From the NCBI GenBank assembly GCA_023413015.1, contig JAEZQR010000062.1, forward strand, positions 1-5,990: a stretch of DNA of 5,990 nt, written 5' to 3'. The first letter of the stretch is position 1. Each line of letters opens with the position of its first letter. The translations under genes and the position numbers were made by a program. The notes beneath the pieces are model-generated. The model worked only from the letters and a program-made list of their open reading frames with translations, ran no database searches and was not told the DNA's origin. This stretch comes from Pseudomonadota bacterium. Its GTDB lineage: Bacteria; Pseudomonadota; Alphaproteobacteria; Sphingomonadales; Sphingomonadaceae. Shown piece by piece: positions 1 through 5,545 of this stretch.

Positions 1-40
1 CCATCCGTATGTCGGGTGGGCGCTGGGTATGTACGTATTC

Positions 41-45
41 AAAGG
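41..45 (+). promoter_or_regulatory. Ribosome binding site of the DEAD-box helicase
   Basis: The bases AAAGG stand six bases before the ATG at 52. This purine run is the only Shine-Dalgarno-like sequence near the start, and it favours ATG 52 over the in-frame GTG at 16, which has no such sequence in the few bases before it. Confidence 0.6.
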
Positions 46-51
46 TTTTAC

Positions 52-1368
52 ATGACGAAATTCTCCGACTTCGGTCTCGCCGAGCCGATCCAGAAGGCGC
101 TCGCGGCTGAGGGCTATGAGACGCCGACGCCGATCCAGGCGCAGGCGATTCCGCACCTGCTCGCGGGTCGCGACATCTGCGGCATCGCACAGACCGGCAC
201 CGGCAAGACCGCGGCGTTCACGCTGCCGTCGCTGCACAAGCTCGGTGAGAACCCGCGCCCGTTGCCGCGGCAGGGCTGCCGCATGCTCGTGCTGTCGCCG
301 ACGCGCGAGCTGGCGAGCCAGATCGCCGATTCGGCGCGCGCTTATGGCCGCTTCATGAAGCTGTCGATCGCGACCGTGTTCGGCGGCGTGCCGATCAACC
401 GGCAGATCCGCCAGCTCGAGCGCGGCGTCGACATCCTCGTCGCCACCCCGGGCCGCCTGCTCGACCTGATCGACCAGCGCGCGCTCCAGCTGCGCGACGT
501 CGAGGTGTTCGTGCTCGACGAGGCCGACCAGATGCTCGACCTCGGTTTCATCCACGCGCTGAAGCGCATCGTGCCGCTGCTGCCGCGCCGGCGCCAGAGC
601 CTGTTCTTCTCGGCCACCATGCCGAAGACGATCGCCGAGCTCGCCGACAAGTTCCTGACCGATCCGGTCAAGGTGGCGGTGACGCCGGTCGCGACGACGG
701 CCGAGCGCGTCGAGCAGCGCGTGACCTTCGTCAACCAGATGGAGAAGCAGGCGCTGCTCACGCTGTCGCTGCGCGATCCCTCGTTCGAGCGGACGCTGGT
801 GTTCACGCGCACCAAGCACGGCGCCGACCGCGTGGTGCGGCACCTGATGGGCGCCGGCATCCAGGCCGACGCGATCCACGGCAACAAGAGCCAGCCGCAG
901 CGCGAGCGCGCGCTCGCCCGCTTCCGCACCGGTGAGAGCCGGGTGCTGGTCGCGACCGACATCGCCGCGCGCGGCATCGACGTCGAGGGCGTGACGCACG
1001 TCGTCAACTTCGAGCTGCCGAACGTGCCGGAGCAATATGTCCACCGCATCGGGCGTACCGCGCGCGCGGGCGCGGCGGGGCTCGCCATCTCCTTCTGCGC
1101 CGACGACGAGCGTCCGTACCTGCGCGACATCGAGAAGCTGACGCGCCAGAAGGTGCCGGTCACGCCGCTGCCGGAGAACTTCCTGGCGGAAGCCGCGAAG
1201 CTCAAGAAGTCGGCGCCGCCGGTGCCGGTTCGCGAGGCGCGCGAGATGCGCGGTCGCGGCCACGAGGCGCATCGTCAGCAGCCGAACGGCCAGCCGCAGC
1301 AGCATCGCCGCCGCTTCGGCCGCAAGAAGCCGGCCGGCGTATCGGTCAAGGCGTTCGGCGGACGCTGA
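52..1368 (+). CDS. rhlE: DEAD-box ATP-dependent RNA helicase, RhlE subfamily
   Basis: This 438-residue protein is an ATP-dependent RNA helicase of superfamily 2. Such enzymes locally unwind short RNA duplexes in the cytoplasm, typically in ribosome assembly and RNA decay, often in the cold. All motifs are seen in order: Q motif (PTPIQ, 25-29), Walker A (AQTGTGKT, 46-53), PTRELA (83-88), TPGR (132-135), DEAD (156-159), SAT (188-190), the motif IV region (LVFTRTK, 249-255), ATDIAARGID (301-310) and HRIGRTARAG (331-340). After about residue 385 comes a basic tail rich in Arg, Gln, His and Lys, as in RhlE proteins, probably for non-specific RNA binding. An in-frame GTG at 16 would add 12 residues, but ATG 52 has a Shine-Dalgarno sequence and begins MTKFSDFGL, where the family usually starts. 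The gene stands alone and a hairpin follows the stop. The RhlE assignment rests on remembered family resemblance; the DEAD-box identity is certain. Confidence 0.95.
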   Translation: MTKFSDFGLAEPIQKALAAEGYETPTPIQAQAIPHLLAGRDICGIAQTGTGKTAAFTLPSLHKLGENPRPLPRQGCRMLVLSPTRELASQIADSARAYGRFMKLSIATVFGGVPINRQIRQLERGVDILVATPGRLLDLIDQRALQLRDVEVFVLDEADQMLDLGFIHALKRIVPLLPRRRQSLFFSATMPKTIAELADKFLTDPVKVAVTPVATTAERVEQRVTFVNQMEKQALLTLSLRDPSFERTLVFTRTKHGADRVVRHLMGAGIQADAIHGNKSQPQRERALARFRTGESRVLVATDIAARGIDVEGVTHVVNFELPNVPEQYVHRIGRTARAGAAGLAISFCADDERPYLRDIEKLTRQKVPVTPLPENFLAEAAKLKKSAPPVPVREAREMRGRGHEAHRQQPNGQPQQHRRRFGRKKPAGVSVKAFGGR

Positions 1369-1396
1369 GACTCAAAAGAAGAAAGCCTGAAAAGGA

Positions 1397-1437
1397 GAAA
1401 GGGGCCGCGACAGCTTGGGGTTGTCGCGGCCCCTTTC
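1397..1437. terminator. Strong intrinsic-type hairpin after the helicase gene
   Basis: The arms 1397-1412 (GAAAGGGGCCGCGACA) and 1422-1437 are perfect reverse complements, giving 16 base pairs around a 9-base loop. The hairpin starts 28 bases after the helicase stop. On the plus strand the U-run is only the three T inside the stem, followed by CGGGGG, so it is not a textbook terminator in that direction. On the minus strand the stem is followed by a T/C-rich tail (complement of 1369-1396), which fits termination of any transcript running leftward out of priA. I infer a bidirectional terminator. Confidence 0.8.
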
Positions 1438-1492
1438 GGGGGCAGGGCTTGGGCTCGCACGCTTTGAGGGGGTTGGGCGGGACCGTGCGAGC
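1438..1492. repeat. Inverted repeat with clustered G-tracts
   Basis: GCTCGCACG at 1453-1461 and its exact reverse complement at 1484-1492 form a 9-bp stem with a 22-base loop. Six runs of three to five G lie at 1438-1442, 1445-1447, 1451-1453, 1468-1472, 1475-1477 and 1479-1481, the last three inside the loop. The repeat could be a second transcript-end structure or a regulatory RNA fold. No function can be read from it directly. Confidence 0.45.
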
Positions 1493-1526
1493 TGCAACAT
1501 CAACAGACCAGTGCGGCGGACGTTCC

Positions 1527-1625
1527 CAAAAAATTAACATAGATTAATCCGCGTAACGTTAGCTCAAGGAACTTAACGGCTTAGCGGCCATTCGGTATTG
1601 AACCGTTCACAGCGACGTCGGTCCG
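1527..1625 (+). promoter_or_regulatory. AT-rich upstream region with candidate EcfG-type promoter for the small gene
   Basis: This stretch is clearly richer in A/T than its surroundings. It holds TTAA at 1534-1537 and 1544-1547 (six bases apart), an 8-bp palindrome TAACGTTA at 1554-1561, and TGAACCGTTCA at 1599-1609 (5-bp arms around one base). GGAAC at 1568-1572, followed after 16 bases by CATT at 1589-1592, is one mismatch from the alphaproteobacterial general-stress sigma factor (EcfG) consensus as I recall it, GGAAC-N16/17-CGTT. It would place transcription start roughly 25 bases before the ATG at 1626. The rest of the gap from 1369 holds the hairpins described separately and no other reading frame I can support. 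Confidence 0.35.
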
Positions 1626-1808
1626 ATGCCTCATCGTTTCCTTCTTGAGAACATCTACACCGCCGCTGAGTATGACAGTCGCTATCCTGCGACGCTGCGG
1701 GCCGTCGGCATAATGCTCGATGCCGTGATCGACGGTCCGGCACCGGATCCGGAGCTGGAGCAGCTGCTCGATCGACTGCGGGACGTGCGCGCGCCAACGC
1801 AGCACTGA
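1626..1808 (+). CDS. Small hypothetical protein, possibly NepR-like
   Basis: This 60-residue frame is not certainly a gene. In its favour: it fills the gap exactly between an AT-rich promoter-like region and the end of priA, about 70 percent of its codons end in G or C, and the protein has a balanced composition. ATG 1626 is the only usable start, because an in-frame TGA lies at 1599-1601 and no ATG, GTG or TTG comes between. No clear Shine-Dalgarno sequence precedes it. There is no signal peptide or membrane segment. The C-terminal half (residues 32-51) reads D-A-V-I-D-G-P-A-P-D, then L44, L47, L48 and L51. This resembles the NepR core as I remember it (DxVVxEPxPD followed by LxxLLxxL). NepR is the anti-sigma factor that holds EcfG and is released by PhyR. 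No phyR or ecfG is present nearby, so this would be an orphan paralogue. The resemblance is short and could be chance. Confidence 0.5.
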   Translation: MPHRFLLENIYTAAEYDSRYPATLRAVGIMLDAVIDGPAPDPELEQLLDRLRDVRAPTQH

Positions 1809-1809
1809 T

Positions 1810-3987
1810 CTAAAGAAAGCTATAGGGATCCACGTCGACCGCGACGCGTACGCTCGACGGCACGTCGACCTTGGCGAGCCAATCGCGCAGCGTCGACTGG
1901 AGGTCGGCCGAGCGGCGGGCATGGACGAGCAGCCGGTGCCGATGCCGGCCGCGCAACATCGACAGCGGCGCGGGCGCCGGGCCTAGGACGGCGATGCCGT
2001 CCTCGTTCGGGGCAGCGCGGCCCAGCGCGCGGGCAGTCTCGATCACCGCCTGCTCGTCGGGACCCGACACGACGATGCCGGCCAATCGGCCGAACGGCGG
2101 CATCGCATGTTCGCGCCGCGCCTGCGTTTCGGCCTGGTAGAAGCCTTCAACATCGCCCTCGACGAGCGCGCGGATCACGCGTGCCTCGGGCTGGTGCGTC
2201 TGGAGATAGACGCGGCCCGGCTTGGCGCCGCGCCCGGCGCGGCCCGCCACCTGCGCGATCTGCTGATAGGTCCGCTCGGCCGCGCGCAGGTCGCCGCCGG
2301 CAAGCCCCAGGTCGGCATCGACCACGCCGACGAGCGTCAGGTCGGGGAAGTGGTAGCCCTTGGTGACGAGCTGCGTCCCGATCAGCAGGTTGATCTCGCC
2401 CGTCTCGACGCCGCGGATCAGCGCCGAGGCCCGCGCCGGCGACCAGATGGTGTCCGAGGTGACGATCGCCACGCGCGCGTGGGGCAGCACCTGCGCCACC
2501 TCTTCCGCCACGCGTTCGACGCCGGGGCCGCACGGGACGAGCTTGTCCTCCTCCCCGCATGACGGACAGGCCTTGGGCGGCGGGGTGACGAAGCCGCAGT
2601 GGTGGCAGGCGAGCCGCCGCGTCAGCCGATGCTCGACGAGCCAAGCGGTGCAATTGGGGCATTCGACCCGCTCGCCGCAGGCGCGGCACAGTGTGAGCGG
2701 TGCGTAGCCGCGGCGGTTGAGGAACAGCAGCGCCTGGTCGCCGCGATCGAGCGTCTCTTCCAGCTCCTTCAGAAGCGGTGGGCTGATCCAGCGCCCACGC
2801 GCGGGCGGGATCTTGCGGAGGTCGATCGTCTCGATCGCCGGCATCTGCGCGCCGCCGTAGCGCTGGGGCAGCGTCAGATGGACGTAGCGGCCGCGTTCGG
2901 CCTGGACACGTGTCTCGATCGCAGGCGTGGCGGTCGCCAGCACGATCGGGCAGCCTTCAAGGCTCGCGCGCACCACGGCGACGTCGCGAGCATGATAGGT
3001 GACGCCGTCCTCCTGCTTGAAGCTCGTCTCGTGCGCCTCGTCGACGACGATCAGGCGCAGGTCCCTGTACGGCAGGAACAACGCCGAGCGGGCACCGACG
3101 ATCACGCGCGCCTCGCCGGACGCGGAGGCACGCCACGCCTGCCGCCGCTCGGTCGCACGCAGGTCGGAGTGCCAGGCGACCGGCGGGCAGCCGAAACGCG
3201 CCTCGAAACGGCGCAGCCACGGCTCGGTGAGTGCGATCTCGGGCACGAGCACCAGCACCTGCCCGCCCTGCCGCAGCGCTTCGGCGACCGCCTCGAAATA
3301 GACCTCGGTTTTCCCCGAGCCTGTCACGCCGTCCAGTAGATACGGGGTGAAGCCATTGTGCTTCACTGCCTCGACGAGCGTGTTGGCGGCGAGTTGCTGG
3401 CCCTCCTCGAGCACCGGGATGATGAAGTCGGCGATCGGTTCGGGGATCGGCTGGTCGGCGGGGACGCGGATCGCCTCCAGCGCGCCGGTGTTGGCGAGCC
3501 CGCGCATCACCGCGTCCGACACACCGGCATATTGCGCCAGCTCGCGGATCAGCCCTTGTCGGCCCTCGATTTTCTCGAGCGCCTGCGCACGCTGTGGCGT
3601 GAGCCTGTCGGGGACGATGCCGGTCGGACGATATTCGGTGACCTCGCGCGCGCCTTCGAGCGCGGTCGGCGAAGACACTGCCATGCGCAGCACGCTCGAC
3701 GGCGGCGCGAGATAATAATCGGAAACCCATTCGACGAGGCGGCGCAGCGGCGCCTCGATGCGGGCGACGTCGTAACGTCCGAGCACGGGCCGCAGCTTGG
3801 CGACCGGCACCTCCTTGGCGGGCAGCTTATCCGCCTCCCACACCACCCCGACGATCTCGCGCGGCCCCAGCGGCACGCGGACGATAGCGCCCGGTTCGAG
3901 CGCCAGCCCCTCGGGCATCCGATAGTCGAGCGCGCCCAGCCCATGCTGCAGCACGAGCACACGGACGCGGGACGGGGAAGCGCTCAT
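1810..3987 (-). CDS. priA: Primosomal protein N' (PriA), replication-restart 3'-5' DNA helicase
   Basis: PriA recognises stalled or collapsed replication forks and D-loops and directs reloading of the replicative helicase. The protein has 725 residues; the E. coli protein has about 732. An N-terminal DNA-binding region (about 1-190) precedes Walker A (GVTGSGKTE, 220-228), DEAH (316-319), ATATP (351-355), GTQLVTKGYHF (537-547) and QVAGRAGRG (579-587). Eight cysteines in four CxxC pairs (434/437, 443/446, 461/464, 474/477) form the two-zinc module inserted in the helicase core, which is diagnostic of PriA. All key residues are present. The ATG at 3987 starts close to the conserved N-terminal barrel (RVRVLVLQ). 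No Shine-Dalgarno sequence precedes it. On the minus strand TATGTT (complement of 3994-3999) ends six bases before the ATG, so a leaderless transcript is conceivable, though no good -35 is seen. The 3' end converges on the small gene with one base between the stops. Confidence 0.97.
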   Translation of the reverse strand: MSASPSRVRVLVLQHGLGALDYRMPEGLALEPGAIVRVPLGPREIVGVVWEADKLPAKEVPVAKLRPVLGRYDVARIEAPLRRLVEWVSDYYLAPPSSVLRMAVSSPTALEGAREVTEYRPTGIVPDRLTPQRAQALEKIEGRQGLIRELAQYAGVSDAVMRGLANTGALEAIRVPADQPIPEPIADFIIPVLEEGQQLAANTLVEAVKHNGFTPYLLDGVTGSGKTEVYFEAVAEALRQGGQVLVLVPEIALTEPWLRRFEARFGCPPVAWHSDLRATERRQAWRASASGEARVIVGARSALFLPYRDLRLIVVDEAHETSFKQEDGVTYHARDVAVVRASLEGCPIVLATATPAIETRVQAERGRYVHLTLPQRYGGAQMPAIETIDLRKIPPARGRWISPPLLKELEETLDRGDQALLFLNRRGYAPLTLCRACGERVECPNCTAWLVEHRLTRRLACHHCGFVTPPPKACPSCGEEDKLVPCGPGVERVAEEVAQVLPHARVAIVTSDTIWSPARASALIRGVETGEINLLIGTQLVTKGYHFPDLTLVGVVDADLGLAGGDLRAAERTYQQIAQVAGRAGRGAKPGRVYLQTHQPEARVIRALVEGDVEGFYQAETQARREHAMPPFGRLAGIVVSGPDEQAVIETARALGRAAPNEDGIAVLGPAPAPLSMLRGRHRHRLLVHARRSADLQSTLRDWLAKVDVPSSVRVAVDVDPYSFL

Positions 3988-4039
3988 GCGAACAACATAG
4001 GAACGTTTCAGGCTTGATGCACGTCCCTACACGAACCCA

Positions 4040-4065
4040 TCATCCCGGCGAAGGCCCGGATGACG
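4040..4065 (+). repeat. REP-like palindromic repeat, copy 1
   Basis: This 26-base element matches the reverse complement of 5502-5527 at 25 of 26 positions; the difference is C at 4057. It folds into a 10-bp stem (4040-4049 with 4054-4063) around loop GAAG, with one mismatch (C4046 against C4057). It lies between the divergent starts of priA and the P450 gene. The core TCATCCCGGCGAAGGCC is, from memory, a common dispersed intergenic repeat in sphingomonads. Confidence 0.75.
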
Positions 4066-4097
4066 GCAGAGGGCAAGGCGAGTTGCAGGATGATTTT

Positions 4098-4107
4098 CTA
4101 TGCATAG
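4098..4107. promoter_or_regulatory. Perfect 10-bp palindrome upstream of the P450 gene
   Basis: CTATGCATAG is a perfect palindrome 55 bases before the P450 start codon, just after a short T-run. It could be half of an operator or part of a promoter, or chance. An in-frame ATG at 4100 falls inside it, but I do not take that as the gene start. I could not assign convincing -35 and -10 elements in this gap. Confidence 0.25.
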
Positions 4108-4149
4108 CCGCAGCTATTCGCTCCGCTCGCTGCCGCTAAGCTGGCCCAT

Positions 4150-4155
4150 GGGAGG
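4150..4155 (+). promoter_or_regulatory. Ribosome binding site of the P450 gene
   Basis: GGGAGG stands seven bases before ATG 4163, an ideal Shine-Dalgarno sequence and spacing. It overlaps the in-frame ATG at 4148, and this decides the start in favour of 4163 over 4100 and 4148. Confidence 0.85.
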
Positions 4156-4162
4156 ACCCGCC

Positions 4163-5479
4163 ATGGCCGACGCCGACCCGAAATTCCCCGGCTTCTCGCG
4201 TGACACGATCGACGACGCCATCGTCAATCCGGACGTCTACGCCAACGAGGACGAGATCCACGCGCTCTACGCGAAGCTGCGCGCCGAGGACCCGGTACAC
4301 TGGACGCAGCCGAAGGGCTTCCGCCCCTTCTGGTCGATCACGCGCCACGCCGACATCACTGCGGTGTCGAAGGCGAACGATCGCTTCGTGAACTCCTTGC
4401 GCACCTATCTCGGTCCGATCGAGTCGGAGGAGTGGATCAAGGCCACCACCGGCGACACGCACCTGTTCCGCACGCTCGTCGACCTCGATGACCCCGAGCA
4501 TATGAAGCTGCGGCGGCTGACGCACGAATGGTTCCTGCCGCCGAACCTGCGCAAGATGGAAGCCAACATCGCAAAGATCGCGAAGGATCACGTCGACCGC
4601 ATGGCCGAGATGGGGCCCGAGTGCGACTTCGTGAACGAGGTGGCGCTCTGGTATCCGCTTCGCGTCATCATGCATCTGCTCGGCGTGCCGCCCGAGGACG
4701 AGCCGACGATGCTCAAGATGACGCAGGAGATCTTCGGCCCGCAGGATCCGGACGTGGTCGGGCGGTCGAGCCGGATCACCGCCGGACCGAATGCGGTGGG
4801 CGGATCGGGCAACGCGCAGGTGGACCTGCTGGCGCTGGCGCAGGAGTTCTTCCGCTACTTCGGCGCGATCACCGCCGACCGCCGCGCGCATCCCAAGGAC
4901 GACGTGGCAACCGTGATCGCCAACGGCCTGATCGACGGGCAGCCGATCGGGGAGCTTCAGGCGATGAGCTATTATGTCATCATCGCCACCGCCGGGCACG
5001 ACACGACGAGCTCGACCGCGAGCGGCGGGCTCCTCCAGCTCATCCGTAATCCCGACCAGATGGCGAGGCTCAAGGCCGACATGAGCCTGCTGCCCGGCGC
5101 GGTCGAGGAGATGATCCGCTGGGTGACGCCGGTGAAGCATTTCATGCGCACCGCGACGCAGGACAGTGAGATCGGCGGCAGGACGATCAAGGCGGGCGAT
5201 GGGCTGGCGCTGTTCTACTGGTCGGGCAACCGAGACGAGGCGGTGTTCGACGAGCCCTACAAGTTCAGGATCGACCGCAAGCCCAACCCGCACATCGCCT
5301 TCGGGCACGGCGTGCACCTGTGCCTCGGGCTGCATCTGGCGAGGCTGGAGATCCGGGCGCTGTTCAACGAACTGCTGCCGCGCCTCGACGAGATCGAACT
5401 GGCCGGCGAGCCGAAGAATACGCGGGCGAACTTCGTCAGCGGGCTCAAGACGCTGCCGGTGCGCTACCGGATGCGGTGA
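4163..5479 (+). CDS. Cytochrome P450 monooxygenase, CYP108 (P450terp)-like
   Basis: This soluble bacterial P450 of 438 residues inserts one oxygen atom of O2 into an organic substrate, using two electrons from a redox partner. Visible hallmarks are the I-helix oxygen-activation motif AGHDTTSS (277-284), the K-helix ExxR (E316, R319), a PERF-like stretch FRIDR (368-372), and the heme loop FGHGVHLCLG (380-389) with C387 as axial ligand. There is no membrane anchor. Several blocks resemble P450terp (CYP108A1, alpha-terpineol hydroxylase) as I remember it: GHDTTSS, RW-x-PVK-x-FMRTA, the NRDE segment and a C-terminal NFV-G-K-x-PVR. CYP108-like enzymes in sphingomonads oxidise terpenoid or aromatic hydrocarbons; the substrate here is unknown. 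CYP124/125/142-type lipid hydroxylases are the main alternative. ATG 4163 is chosen for its Shine-Dalgarno sequence. No ferredoxin gene is adjacent; a flavodoxin-like gene follows after 66 bases. The gene is bracketed by inverted copies of a palindromic repeat. Confidence 0.93.
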   Translation: MADADPKFPGFSRDTIDDAIVNPDVYANEDEIHALYAKLRAEDPVHWTQPKGFRPFWSITRHADITAVSKANDRFVNSLRTYLGPIESEEWIKATTGDTHLFRTLVDLDDPEHMKLRRLTHEWFLPPNLRKMEANIAKIAKDHVDRMAEMGPECDFVNEVALWYPLRVIMHLLGVPPEDEPTMLKMTQEIFGPQDPDVVGRSSRITAGPNAVGGSGNAQVDLLALAQEFFRYFGAITADRRAHPKDDVATVIANGLIDGQPIGELQAMSYYVIIATAGHDTTSSTASGGLLQLIRNPDQMARLKADMSLLPGAVEEMIRWVTPVKHFMRTATQDSEIGGRTIKAGDGLALFYWSGNRDEAVFDEPYKFRIDRKPNPHIAFGHGVHLCLGLHLARLEIRALFNELLPRLDEIELAGEPKNTRANFVSGLKTLPVRYRMR

Positions 5480-5500
5480 GGCAACTGCTTACGCCTGAGC

Positions 5501-5530
5501 ACGTCATCCCGGCCTTCGCCGGGATGACGT
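5501..5530 (-). repeat. REP-like palindromic repeat, copy 2, perfect hairpin
   Basis: The arms ACGTCATCCCGGC (5501-5513) and 5518-5530 are exact reverse complements, giving 13 base pairs around a CTTC tetraloop. Judged by its loop, it lies in the opposite orientation to the copy at 4040-4065. It begins 21 bases after the P450 stop and ends 15 bases before the next ATG. No T-run follows, so it is better read as a dispersed repeat that may stabilise or attenuate the P450 transcript than as a classic terminator. Confidence 0.8.
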
Positions 5531-5545
5531 TATAAGAGCGGTGCC

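Noticed and set aside
16..51. GTG 16 as the helicase start
   Set aside because: The added 12 residues do not look like the family's N terminus and there is no Shine-Dalgarno sequence; ATG 52 has one.
342..1205. Long minus-strand open frame (287 codons) inside the helicase gene
   Set aside because: It is the antisense shadow of a full-length, motif-complete helicase; its product is Ser/Arg-rich with no recognisable domain.
1534..1547. CtrA binding site
   Set aside because: The two TTAA boxes are six bases apart, whereas the full CtrA site has seven; not called as a site.
1573..1922. Minus-strand frames over the small gene and the end of priA
   Set aside because: They overlap the last part of priA on the same strand in another frame, have low-complexity Arg/Ala/Ser composition, and have no supporting start signal.
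2107..4017. Several plus-strand frames (2107-2562, 2599-3339, 3358-4017) over priA
   Set aside because: They mirror priA codon for codon and have shadow composition (Arg, Asp, Ala, His). None has a domain or a ribosome binding site.
4100..4162. ATG 4100 or 4148 as the P450 start
   Set aside because: ATG 4100 lies in a palindrome without a ribosome binding site, and ATG 4148 overlaps the GGGAGG that serves ATG 4163.
4136..5335. Minus-strand open frame of 399 codons across the P450 gene
   Set aside because: It is an antisense shadow produced by high GC and strong third-position bias. The product is rich in His, Arg and Val and shows no family motifs, while the plus strand encodes an intact P450.
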